From assembly GCA_020846715.1 (NCBI GenBank), contig JADLDK010000018.1:1-64000 (forward strand): a DNA stretch of 64,000 nucleotides. Direction: 5' to 3'. The DNA is from Armatimonadota bacterium. GTDB taxonomy: Bacteria > Armatimonadota > UBA5829 > DSUL01. Below the pieces are notes generated by a model. It was not told the origin of the DNA. It ran no database searches and worked only from the letters and a program-made list of their open reading frames with translations. The position numbers and the translations under genes are program-made. Below, one piece after another: positions 15,466-23,840 of this stretch. Within the stretch, counting starts at the first letter, position 1. The number at the start of each line of letters is the position of its first letter.

Positions 15466-18400
15466 TCAAGTTACGAAGTAGTGGCCGTCCGGGTGGTGGA
15501 ACACCAGCGCCGATACGGAGGACTCCGGTTCCATCATGTCACCGTCGGTCAGGGCCACGCCGATCTTGGCGTACGGACGCAGGATAGAAAACAGATCGCG
15601 CTGATAGGCCAGTTCCGGACTGGCCGGATAGCCGAAGCTGAGCCTGATGCCACGATAGCGCGTCTTGAACAGCTCCTGATACCCGAAGAAAGCCGGATCG
15701 GGAAAGCCCCAGTCCGCGCGCATCTTCTGATGAATCCACTCGGCGGTCGCCTCTGCCGTTTCAATACCAACGCATGAGAGAATGTGTGAATCCAGCAACC
15801 TGCCTTCCTCGCGCCACTTCGCAGCCTCCACTGCAGGATTGGGACCGGCCGTTGTGACGAAAAGCCCCAGGTAGTCTCCACCGCCCATAGACGCCGGCTT
15901 GATCCAGTCAGCCGCGCAGGTGAAAGGCTCCTTGGATCGGCGCGGGAAGGTCCACTCAACCAGGGTATCCCCGCTGTCAGGGTCTCTCAGGCGGATTATA
16001 TCCCCTTCACTTTCCGCCGGTAGCCATCGCCACACCGCGCGTGGACGCAGCATTCCCCGCGTATGCGCTTCCTGTATCACTCTGTCCACGTGATCCTTGA
16101 GCTCCTGCGCCTTCACGTCCGTCTCATCTTCCAGCCTGCGAATGGGTGTCTTCAGGCCGAGATGTTTGCCGAAGACCATAATCCGGTTCAATAGTGGTGT
16201 TACTTCTTCGATAGGAATGCCGTGCAGGACGTGTTCTTCCATATCCGGTGGCTGAGGGATTTCAACAGCGTTCCACTCCGGCCTCTCGATGGCGACAGGC
16301 TCCGGCGGCGGCGGTGGAGCTGTTTCTGTAACAGCCGCCCGCTCTTTTGCCAGAGTCTCTAACAGCTTGGGACGCTCAGCTTCATCCACCAGTCTGTTGG
16401 CGTACTGCAAGCCTTCCATCGCTTCTCCAGCGTAAAAAGTCGGGGCGCCGTACGCATCAGAAATGCGCGTCATCGTAAACTTTTTCGTGAGAGCGGCCCC
16501 GCCGACGATGAGCGGCACGTCCACGCCCGCCGCCGTGAAGTCCTGCGCCGTCACTACCATCTGCTGCGCGCTTCTCACCAGCAGGCCTGACAGCCCAATA
16601 ATATCGGGCTTATGCTGGTGCACAGCCTCGATCAGAGTCTCCGGCGGCACTTTGATCCCGAGATTCACAATCTCATAGCCGTTGTTGGACAGGATCATAT
16701 CTACAAGATTCTTGCCGATGTCGTGCACGTCGCCCTTGACAGTCGCAAGCAGCATCTTGCCTTTGGTGGCGGATGATTCAGCGCTATCGAGAAACTGCTT
16801 CAGGTAGTCCACGGCAGCCTTCATCGCCTCAGCCGACTCCAGCACTTCTGCGACAATGAGCTTATTGTCTCCAAAAAGCCGCCCAACTTCGTCCATCCCG
16901 GCCATCAGTGGGCCGTTGATAATCTCCAGCGGCGTCGCCCGTGTCAGCGCTTCGTCGAGAAAACCCTCCAGACCGTCGCGAGTCCCGTCCAGCACACACC
17001 GGGAAATTCGCTCCTCAGCGCTCATATGCGCCAGCTCGTCTTCACGCGCTGTTTCTCTGGCTTCACGGAAGAACTCCGCAAATGCAGCAATCGGATCTTC
17101 TGTGCGCTCGTACAGAAGGTCCATCGAAAGCCGGATTTCATCTTCGCTGAGTTGCGCGTAGCGCCGGATGCCAGCCGTGTTGACAATAGCCATATCAAGT
17201 CCGGCCTGGGTGTTCTCGTAGAGGAAAACGGAGTTCAGCACCTCGCGCCCGGCCGCCGGTAGTCCGAAGCTCACATTGGAGATACCCAGCACAGTGAAGA
17301 CGTCCGGGAATCGCTCCTTGATGGCGCGCACGCCTTTAATGGTCGCTTCCGCCGCGCCCTTGTAGTTGGGATCGCCCGTGCCCGCCGGAAACACCAGCGG
17401 GTCGAAGATGATCTCACCGGGGGCGATGTCGTATTTTTCGGTCAGGAGCCGGTAGGAACGCTCGGCGATCTCCAGCTTGCGCTCCACTGTGACGGCCATT
17501 CCCGCCTGTTTGTCTTCGTCAATCAGACCAACGACAAGCGCTGCGCCGTACCGCCGGGCCAGCGGACAGATCTGCTCAAAGCGCTTTTCACCGTCTTCCA
17601 GATTGATCGAGTTGATAACAGGCTTTCCGCCTATACGCTTGAGGGCGGCGTGGATGACTTCCCCATCCGTCGAGTCAATCATCACGGGCACGCGCACTTT
17701 TCGCAAGAGCGACTGAAGGATGACAAGCAGATCGTCCTGCTCGTTTCGGTCCGGGTCGGCCGTGCACAAATCTACAATGTGCGCGCCCTTTTGCACCTGT
17801 TCCTTGCCGATCTCTGCCGCTGCCTCAAACTTGCCCTCGCTGATGAGCCGCCGGAACTTTCGGCTTCCGATGACGTTAGTGCGCTCGCCCACAAAAAGGG
17901 GACGGGTGATATCGTCGAGCAGAAGCGGCTCCGCGCCGGCCAGCGCAGCTCTCTGTGCTTGCGGCTGTGGCTTGCGCGGCGGAAACTCCGCTGCCACCTC
18001 TGCCAGAGCCTGAATGTGGGCAGGCGTCGTGCCACAGCAGCCCCCCACGACATTCACAAAGCCTTCTGATGCGAATCTTTTGAAGGCGCTTCGAAAGTCG
18101 TCAGCCGTCTGGTCATACTCTCCGTCAGTGTTGGGCAGTCCGGCGTTGGGCACACATGAGACCGGGAAGTGCGAAATCTGGGAGAGCGTGCGGATGTGGT
18201 CGGTCATAAGATCCGGCCCCGTTGCGCAGTTGAGTCCGAGATACAGCAGATCCTGTCCCGCCAGCGTGTAATACAGCGCTTCCACGTTCTGCCCCGCCAG
18301 CATCGTGCCGTTCATCTCGATTGTCGCTGAAACGGCGATGGGCAAAGGCCGCCCGGTATCCTTCATAGCTTGCTGAACGCCGATCAGAGCTGCCTTGACG

Positions 18401-18924
18401 TTGACAGTATCCTGTTGCGTCTCCAGCAGAATATAGTCCACCCCACCCAGAATCAGACCCGTCGCCTGCTCACGAAAAGTCTCAACCAGCGCGTCAAAAG
18501 TCGTTCCACCGGTTACCGTAATCGCTTTGTTGGTAGGCCCGATCGCGCCAGCGACAAACACCCGCCGTTTGTCTGAAATGGACTCCGCAGCCTCGCAGGC
18601 AAGCTCTGCTGCGCGGCGGTTGATTTCGATAACCCTGTCCTGAAGGCCGTACTCCGCCAGCACAATCGCAGAGCCGTTGAAGCTGTTTGTTTCGAGCACA
18701 TCACAGCCTGCGTCCAGAAAGCTGCGATGAACGGCCTGTACGAACTGTGGAGCGTTGATGTTCAGCGCTTCGTTACAGCCTTCAAGTTCCTCGCCTCCAA
18801 AGTCTGCGGCACTCGGACGCATATGCTCCAGTGAGGTCCCCATGGCGCCATCCAGCACCAGAATTCGCCGTGACAGCTCGTTCCTGAGTTCCTGCGTTTT
18901 ATCTGAGATTGTTGATATGGACAT
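15466..18924 (-). CDS. metH: Cobalamin-dependent methionine synthase MetH
   Basis: 1,152 residues. Transfers a methyl group from 5-methyltetrahydrofolate to homocysteine via cobalamin. All four modules are present in order: homocysteine domain (DGAMGTSLE; zinc cysteines at about 233 in GLNC and about 295 in GGCCGTTPAH), pterin domain (GERTNVIGSRKF near 352), cap plus B12 domain (DVHDIGKNLV near 731, His being the axial ligand), and the AdoMet reactivation domain ending RGIRLSFGYPASPE. ATG 18924 is preferred over an upstream in-frame start at 19020, since MetH normally begins just before the homocysteine domain. The 264-bp leader to the previous gene shows no riboswitch I recognise. The reductase gene follows directly. 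Confidence 0.96.
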   Translation of the reverse strand: MSISTISDKTQELRNELSRRILVLDGAMGTSLEHMRPSAADFGGEELEGCNEALNINAPQFVQAVHRSFLDAGCDVLETNSFNGSAIVLAEYGLQDRVIEINRRAAELACEAAESISDKRRVFVAGAIGPTNKAITVTGGTTFDALVETFREQATGLILGGVDYILLETQQDTVNVKAALIGVQQAMKDTGRPLPIAVSATIEMNGTMLAGQNVEALYYTLAGQDLLYLGLNCATGPDLMTDHIRTLSQISHFPVSCVPNAGLPNTDGEYDQTADDFRSAFKRFASEGFVNVVGGCCGTTPAHIQALAEVAAEFPPRKPQPQAQRAALAGAEPLLLDDITRPLFVGERTNVIGSRKFRRLISEGKFEAAAEIGKEQVQKGAHIVDLCTADPDRNEQDDLLVILQSLLRKVRVPVMIDSTDGEVIHAALKRIGGKPVINSINLEDGEKRFEQICPLARRYGAALVVGLIDEDKQAGMAVTVERKLEIAERSYRLLTEKYDIAPGEIIFDPLVFPAGTGDPNYKGAAEATIKGVRAIKERFPDVFTVLGISNVSFGLPAAGREVLNSVFLYENTQAGLDMAIVNTAGIRRYAQLSEDEIRLSMDLLYERTEDPIAAFAEFFREARETAREDELAHMSAEERISRCVLDGTRDGLEGFLDEALTRATPLEIINGPLMAGMDEVGRLFGDNKLIVAEVLESAEAMKAAVDYLKQFLDSAESSATKGKMLLATVKGDVHDIGKNLVDMILSNNGYEIVNLGIKVPPETLIEAVHQHKPDIIGLSGLLVRSAQQMVVTAQDFTAAGVDVPLIVGGAALTKKFTMTRISDAYGAPTFYAGEAMEGLQYANRLVDEAERPKLLETLAKERAAVTETAPPPPPEPVAIERPEWNAVEIPQPPDMEEHVLHGIPIEEVTPLLNRIMVFGKHLGLKTPIRRLEDETDVKAQELKDHVDRVIQEAHTRGMLRPRAVWRWLPAESEGDIIRLRDPDSGDTLVEWTFPRRSKEPFTCAADWIKPASMGGGDYLGLFVTTAGPNPAVEAAKWREEGRLLDSHILSCVGIETAEATAEWIHQKMRADWGFPDPAFFGYQELFKTRYRGIRLSFGYPASPELAYQRDLFSILRPYAKIGVALTDGDMMEPESSVSALVFHHPDGHYFVT

Positions 18925-19188
18925 TGGACAAACCTGAAGACCTTCCTCTACGACCAGCCACAGAGGCCACGCGCCCTGTTGTCTTGCGGATGCGGCTGGT
19001 GTCTGGTTCTGGCGCGGCACAGCGGGCCCGACTGCCCCTGAACATTCCTCGCTGCGCTCAGTCAGCCGGACTCGATACCGGGCAACGCTGAAAACTCGCG
19101 CACAGTTCCGCGCTTTTGATGTCTTTCAGTCGAAAAAATCAGATAACTACGAAGACGATAGTCCGGATGACGCTGTCACCCTGCCTCT

Positions 19189-21009
19189 CTACAGCGCCTC
19201 CATGACCTGCGCTGCGGTCCTGTAATTTCCAAACGGTGGCATCAGGTAGCATCCCTGCGTCTTGCTCTTGCTCCTGATGAGAAACTCGCGCGCCTGGTCG
19301 ATGCCGTAGTTTCGCGCGTCCTCTTCACCCAGCCCCGCTATGGCCGCCCGCATGTTTTCCGGGATTTCAATACCCGGCACCTCGTTCTGCATAAACTCCG
19401 CATGCCGGCTGCTGCGCAGAGGGAGAATCCCTACCAGCAACGGGAGACTGTGCTCCGCCGCCGCTTCTACCGCAATATCGAGTATGCGCTCTTCAAAGAT
19501 GGGCTGCGTGTAGATGAGCATCGCGCCCTCTTCCGCCTTTTTGCCCAGTCGTCTGCGCTCTGCGTCCAGATTTGGCGCCAGTGGGTTGAAGGCCACGGCC
19601 ACCAGAAAATGTGTCTTTTCACCGATGGAGTTGCCGCCCAGATCCTGTCCGTCATTGAACATGCGCAGAATGCGCACCATGCCCACTGAGTCCACATCGT
19701 AAACGGAGGATGCTGAAGGGTAGTCTCCGATCTGTGCGGGGTCTCCGGTGATTGTGAGGATGTTGCGCAGGCCCAGCGCGTGACAGCCCAGCAAGTCCGC
19801 CTGAATCGCCAGCATATTTCTGTCACGACAGCAAAAATGCATCATCACGTCAATGCCGACGCGTTCCTGAATGATGTGCGACGCCACCATCGGATTCATG
19901 CGCAGTCGCGCCCTCGCCCCGTCCGAAATGTCGATGCAGTCGCACCCGTGATCGCGCAGCGCCTCAGCTCCCTGCAGAACCTTGGAAATGTCCGTGCCGC
20001 GCGGCAAATCCAGCTCCACTGACACAACGTACTTTTTGCCCAGCTTCTTTGCAAACGCTGATCGCTGGTCAATCTCAACAGCCTCGCGCTCTTTTGGCCG
20101 TTCGCGTACAGCGGCCGCTGTTCTGGCTATGGCGACTGGCTTGAAGCCGCGAAGCGCATCCGCAACAGCTTTGATGTGAGCCGGAGTCGTTCCGCAACAC
20201 CCACCGACAATCCGCGCCCCGGCTTCGGCCAGGTTGCGGCCATAGCGCCCAAAGTAGGCTGCGGGCATGTCGTACATAACCTGGCCGTCAATATTCTGAG
20301 GCATGCCGGCCGTGGGCATCGCGACGACAGCCACACCCTCGACCTGCGCCATCTGCCTGACGATACCAAGCATCCTCTGGGGGCCGACCGTGCAGTTGGA
20401 GCCAATAAAAGAAGCCCCACGGGCTTTCAGCTCCTCTGCCACGCGAAGAGGCAGCCCTTCGGCCAGTGTCTCTCCGTCTTCGATGAACGTCTTGTGACAG
20501 ATGACGGGGACATCTTGCGCAAGCTCTGAAGCGACTTCGAAAGCGATCTCCAGCTCGTGAATGTCCGCGAATGTCTCCAGCAGCAATGCGTCCACGCCCG
20601 CCTCAAGCAGCGCAAGGATCTGTTCTCGAAACGCTGCGCGCGCATCCTCTGGCTCGATCATGCCGATCGGAGCAAGCGGTTTGCCGACGGGGCCGACAGC
20701 GCCGGCCACAAGCGCTCTGCCAGCTGACGCTTCCCTGGCCGCTCGAACGCCGGCCTCATTGATTTGCTTTACCTGAACGTGAAGCTCGTAGTTGGCAAGT
20801 TTGATCCGGTTGGCGCCGTAAGTGTTGGTCTCGATCAGTTCCGCGCCAGCCGCAACATATTCAGCGTGCACGGAGGTCACAAGTGAGGAGTGAGTGATGT
20901 TGGCGTAGTCGTAAGGGTGGGTGACCGCAATGCCGTGGGCGGAAAGCAACGTGCCCATAGCTCCATCGGCCACAATGACTCTGTCCTGGAGAAGCTCAAC
21001 TAAGTTCAT
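19189..21009 (-). CDS. Bifunctional homocysteine S-methyltransferase / methylenetetrahydrofolate reductase
   Basis: 606 residues; a YitJ-like fusion. Residues 1-290 form a homocysteine methyltransferase domain (VADGAMGTLL, GSNCTVGP near 200, GGCCGTTPAHI near 270, the three zinc Cys). Residues about 310-606 form a MetF-type flavin reductase domain that makes 5-methyltetrahydrofolate (ELDLPRGTD, LTGDPAQIGDYP-like segment, TQPIFE near 495, GILPLRS). It would supply the methyl donor to the adjacent MetH; the methyltransferase half may use another methyl donor such as S-methylmethionine. It starts at ATG 21009 and lies 264 bp upstream of metH, same strand. No separate metF is seen. Confidence 0.93.
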   Translation of the reverse strand: MNLVELLQDRVIVADGAMGTLLSAHGIAVTHPYDYANITHSSLVTSVHAEYVAAGAELIETNTYGANRIKLANYELHVQVKQINEAGVRAAREASAGRALVAGAVGPVGKPLAPIGMIEPEDARAAFREQILALLEAGVDALLLETFADIHELEIAFEVASELAQDVPVICHKTFIEDGETLAEGLPLRVAEELKARGASFIGSNCTVGPQRMLGIVRQMAQVEGVAVVAMPTAGMPQNIDGQVMYDMPAAYFGRYGRNLAEAGARIVGGCCGTTPAHIKAVADALRGFKPVAIARTAAAVRERPKEREAVEIDQRSAFAKKLGKKYVVSVELDLPRGTDISKVLQGAEALRDHGCDCIDISDGARARLRMNPMVASHIIQERVGIDVMMHFCCRDRNMLAIQADLLGCHALGLRNILTITGDPAQIGDYPSASSVYDVDSVGMVRILRMFNDGQDLGGNSIGEKTHFLVAVAFNPLAPNLDAERRRLGKKAEEGAMLIYTQPIFEERILDIAVEAAAEHSLPLLVGILPLRSSRHAEFMQNEVPGIEIPENMRAAIAGLGEEDARNYGIDQAREFLIRSKSKTQGCYLMPPFGNYRTAAQVMEAL

Positions 21010-21127
21010 AAAGCAACAGACCGCTCAGCGCTACGCGCATCTTTCACTGTCTTGCACGCAGTGCGGCGCTCATTTTGATATACACGCAAAGCCAGGCGTG
21101 CTGCAATTTCCGGCAAACGACATCGCT

Positions 21128-21457
21128 TCAGCCCTTGGCTGCGCGCTGCCGTCCTCTGCCTCTGGGAGTGCGCGGCGTGATTTTTACCTTCTCTGCCTCG
21201 CTACGGTAGCTGTCCAGTTGGAGTCGTCGAAGCTGCGTTTCCACTTCATCCCACTTGCGCTGAGCGACGCCTTCGGAGATAGAGAGCTTCTTGATAGCTT
21301 CCAGCGCCGAGTCCACATGCTTTCTGACGGATATGACATAGCCGTTTATCTTAATGCTGGGAGTTGACTTCTTGGATTTGACTTCGCGAGCTTTTCGGAT
21401 GACTTCGTTCAACTCATCTACACTCAACTTAGAAAAGTCGATATCGTTAATCGCCAT
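21128..21457 (-). CDS. Small basic hypothetical protein, H-NS-like N terminus possible
   Basis: 109 residues, function unknown. The N terminus (INDIDFSKLSVDELNEVIRKA) is a helix-forming stretch that recalls the oligomerisation region of H-NS-like proteins; that is a weak resemblance by eye. The middle has K-K-L-S-I-S-E-G-V...W-D-E-V-E-x-x-L-R-R-L, and the tail is strongly basic (TPRTPRGRGRQRAAKG), suggesting nucleic-acid contact. ACAGGAGG lies 9-10 nt before the ATG, and a near-consensus promoter sits directly upstream, so the gene is probably well expressed. It is separate from the adjacent metabolic genes. Confidence 0.75.
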   Translation of the reverse strand: MAINDIDFSKLSVDELNEVIRKAREVKSKKSTPSIKINGYVISVRKHVDSALEAIKKLSISEGVAQRKWDEVETQLRRLQLDSYRSEAEKVKITPRTPRGRGRQRAAKG

Positions 21458-21494
21458 AACGAAAGAATACCTCCTGTACTATATTTTCACTCGC

Positions 21495-21522
21495 AGTATA
21501 TCTGAACTGCTCATGCTGTCAA
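21495..21522 (-). promoter_or_regulatory. Near-consensus sigma-70 promoter for the small basic protein
   Basis: On the minus strand TTGACA (21522-21517), 16-bp spacer, TATACT (21500-21495), 38 bp before the ATG at 21457. Confidence 0.8.
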
Positions 21523-21825
21523 TAACACCTGCCACGACCTGTAAAACACTTGTCGCCTATCGTAGATCAAACGCGGATGGTGTTAGTTTGAAGGAGTGGC
21601 TCAAGCGCAAAATACGTAGCCGAGCGCATGGTAAAGCCGTCAAAAACATCAGAGACAGAGTGGCATTGAGGTGTAAAGAGTTGAGTGGACACTCGCTCTT
21701 CACATGGCTTTGTATGGATACAGTGTGGAGAGCGAGCGGCAGGCCGGACCTAAGCTCAGACTGCTACGGTGCGGCAGTCGCTGGAGGAGCGCTGCCCGGG
21801 ACCTGGTTACGGCGTCTGGTGCGTC
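21523..21825. other. Intergenic region without recognised gene
   Basis: About 300 bp between two minus-strand small genes. A plus-strand frame of about 109 codons (21514-21842) crosses it, but it lacks a ribosome-binding site, overlaps the promoter and has no recognisable family. No terminator or RNA family is seen. Confidence 0.4.
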
Positions 21826-22095
21826 TTAGGATTTCTCAATGAGTGAATCGCCCGATCCTGGAGACGCGACTGTACCCACATGGCTGCTTGTGTCGCGCCA
21901 GTCCAGCGGCGGGAGCGCCTGAGTAAGAAACGTGCCATCCTTCTTCTCTTGAGAGACAACGCGCTGACGCCCTGGTCCCCACCAGACTGTAGTCACATTG
22001 TCCAGCCACTGCCACAGCTTGAAGTTGGACTGCTGCAGCTCCTTGAAGCCCTGCGCGCGAGAGTCAAATGTGTGAGGCTGTGTAAAATCAGTCAT
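21826..22095 (-). CDS. Small hypothetical protein
   Basis: 89 residues, no family recognised. The sequence is W-rich near the centre (KLWQWLDNVTTVWWGPGRQRVV), has a K-K-D-G-T-F turn and a final LIEKS; no signal peptide or membrane segment. Codon use resembles the neighbours. GGA lies 8 nt before ATG 22095. It starts 42 bp after the dCMP deaminase stop on the same strand, so cotranscription is likely. I cannot assign a function. Confidence 0.65.
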   Translation of the reverse strand: MTDFTQPHTFDSRAQGFKELQQSNFKLWQWLDNVTTVWWGPGRQRVVSQEKKDGTFLTQALPPLDWRDTSSHVGTVASPGSGDSLIEKS

Positions 22096-22137
22096 TTTTT
22101 CAATCCATCAAAAGCATAGCGCCAGACGCCAGCAAAC

Positions 22138-22695
22138 CTAGCCATAGAAAAGGATATCTGTGTTGACAGTCCACTCTTTGGGATCGACGCTCGAAAGCGA
22201 TCCGTCCACCTCGCGGAAGACCACGCGCTCTATCCCCGCATTCAGAATCATTCTGGCGCACAGTTGGCAGGGGGAGCCTTTCGCATAGGGCAGATCCTCC
22301 CACGCTGTAGTCAACTCTTTCAAAGGATAGCCCTGGTTGTCGAAGCCGATCAACGGCTCCTTGTTGCGCCCTGCGACATACAGCGTTGCGCCAGCCATCT
22401 CTTCGGTGCTCGCCGAGATAATCGCGTTCATCTCCGCATGGACGGCGCGGCACGCCATGTAGTTGCTGCGCTGACCGTCAACGCCGTTGCCCATTCTGAT
22501 GCGCCTGCACCAGCCGGCCTCAAGGGAGTCCTGCACACCGCGCGGAGCCCCGTTGAATCCTGTCGAGACAATCCGGTCGCTTTTTACGATCACCGCGCCG
22601 TAGCAGCGCCGCAGGCATGTGCAGCGCTGCGCGACAGAATCGGCGATATTGGTGTAATAACGGTCTTTGCTTGGTTTTGTCGCTTCGAATCCCAT
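22138..22695 (-). CDS. Deoxycytidylate (dCMP) deaminase family protein
   Basis: 185 residues. A zinc-dependent cytidine-deaminase fold enzyme, probably converting dCMP to dUMP for dTMP synthesis. The Zn ligands are visible in CRAVHAEMNAI (His plus catalytic Glu, near residue 85) and SPCQLCARMI (C-x2-C, near 143). The N-terminal RYYTNIADSVAQRCTCLRRCYGAVIVK with three Cys and NGAPRG matches dCMP deaminases. ATG 22695 is chosen because the domain begins just after it; an in-frame extension to 22830 has no family support. ComE-type deaminases are similar in sequence, so the specific substrate is inferred. Confidence 0.88.
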   Translation of the reverse strand: MGFEATKPSKDRYYTNIADSVAQRCTCLRRCYGAVIVKSDRIVSTGFNGAPRGVQDSLEAGWCRRIRMGNGVDGQRSNYMACRAVHAEMNAIISASTEEMAGATLYVAGRNKEPLIGFDNQGYPLKELTTAWEDLPYAKGSPCQLCARMILNAGIERVVFREVDGSLSSVDPKEWTVNTDILFYG

Positions 22696-22852
22696 TGTCG
22701 CGTTTGCTTTCGTCCTATTATGCAGGAAACCAGAGCGCTCCCGCACGTAAGCCGACCAGAACAAAGACGGTGATGTGAGCTCCAAACTGACAGGCAGGTC
22801 TTTGACTGTAGCGCCCCTAATACGGAACAAAGGTTAGGAGGGGAGCGTCACT

Positions 22853-23716
22853 ATGGATAGGTCACCGGGTGAAATCAGCGGCAGAGCTGTCGTGCTGGCC
22901 GTCTTTGGCTGTCCCATCGATCACAGCAGGTCACCGGTCATGCACAACGCGGCCATCCGGGCACTCGGGCTGGACGCGGTTTACGTCCCGTTCAGAGTTG
23001 AGCCAGGCCGGCTTCCGGAAGCGATCGCCGGCATGCGGGCGCTCGGTATGGGAGGCGTCAACCTCACCATCCCGCTAAAAGAGATGGCTGTTGCGCTTGT
23101 GGACAGACTGTCCCCGGAAGCGCAGCGTATAGGCGCTGTCAATACGCTCTGGTGGGACAACGATATGCTCGCGGGTCATTCGACGGACGGGGAAGGCTTT
23201 CTGCGTTCGCTCCAGGAGTTTCAGGGGGGGCTTCCGCGCCGGGCGCTTGTCCTTGGGGCTGGAGGCTCTGCGCGAGCGGTCTGCTTCGCTCTGGCTGATC
23301 ATGGAGTAAAGATAACCATAGCGAACCGGACGCTTGAGAAAGGGCAGAAGATCGCCGTGGAAATTGCCAGAATTGTTCAGGGTTCTCATCCCTCAGCAAT
23401 CTCTACGGAGCCGGATGATCTGAGAGATGCGGTCAGGCATTCAGATTTGATAGTAAACTGCACTTCGGTTGGGATGGGGTCGAAGGCCGATTCAAGCCCC
23501 CTTCCGCCGGATTGTATTGACGGTCATCACGTGGTCTATGACCTTATCTACAACCCTTCGCAGACACGGCTGCTGGTCGAAGCGCGCGAGAAGGGCGCGC
23601 GGGTGCTCAACGGTGTTGACATGCTGGTGCATCAGGGGGCGCTATCGTTTGAGTTGTGGACGGGAATCGCGCCGCCACTCGACGTTATGAAAAATGCGGT
23701 GCAGGGTACGCTTTAG
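22853..23716 (+). CDS. aroE: Shikimate dehydrogenase
   Basis: 287 residues. Reduces 3-dehydroshikimate to shikimate with NADPH. Family motifs: GCPIDHSRSPVMHNAA (about 19-34), VNLTIPLKE with the catalytic Lys near 76, TDGEGFL with the catalytic Asp near 111, the nucleotide loop VLGAGGSARA near 133, NRT, NCTSVGM near 202, and GVDMLVHQGALSFELWTG near the end. GGAGGGG precedes the ATG. It opens the plus-strand block and is followed by pilB after 124 bp. aroC, aroK and aroB lie 31 kb away on the other side of the pilus genes. Confidence 0.95.
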   Translation: MDRSPGEISGRAVVLAVFGCPIDHSRSPVMHNAAIRALGLDAVYVPFRVEPGRLPEAIAGMRALGMGGVNLTIPLKEMAVALVDRLSPEAQRIGAVNTLWWDNDMLAGHSTDGEGFLRSLQEFQGGLPRRALVLGAGGSARAVCFALADHGVKITIANRTLEKGQKIAVEIARIVQGSHPSAISTEPDDLRDAVRHSDLIVNCTSVGMGSKADSSPLPPDCIDGHHVVYDLIYNPSQTRLLVEAREKGARVLNGVDMLVHQGALSFELWTGIAPPLDVMKNAVQGTL

Positions 23717-23734
23717 AGACAGCCGCCGCGCGCA

Positions 23735-23743
23735 TGGTATAAT
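23735..23743 (+). promoter_or_regulatory. Extended -10 promoter before pilB
   Basis: TGGTATAAT (23735-23743): a consensus TATAAT with the extended TGn element. No good -35 at normal spacing. Predicted leader of about 90 nt before pilB. Confidence 0.6.
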
Positions 23744-23745
23744 CC

Positions 23746-23803
23746 GGGGAGGAAGTTCCGTGAGTCCCGACTCCCCCGCGGGAGACTTCCCTGAGCCCTC
23801 CCC
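23746..23803 (+). ncRNA. Candidate structured 5' leader of the pil operon
   Basis: Three nested stems: GGGGAGG (23746-23752) with CCTCCCC (23797-23803); AAGT (23753-23756) with ACTT (23785-23788); TCCCG (23765-23769) with CGGGA (23779-23783). An alternative short hairpin GAGT/ACTC (23762-23773) competes with the inner stem. No U run follows, so it is not a terminator. No known riboswitch consensus recognised. Confidence 0.4.
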
Positions 23804-23840
23804 TACCAATTACAGCTTACATTGAGGTAATCTACCATCC

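Noticed and set aside
18925-19188. Possible cobalamin, SAM or SAH riboswitch upstream of metH
   Set aside because: The 264-bp leader is in the right place, but I could not see the B12 box, a SAM-I core or the SAH core on the correct strand. A covariance-model search (Rfam) would decide.
21514-21842. Plus-strand frame of about 109 codons between two minus-strand genes
   Set aside because: No ribosome-binding site, overlaps a strong opposite-strand promoter, no recognisable family.
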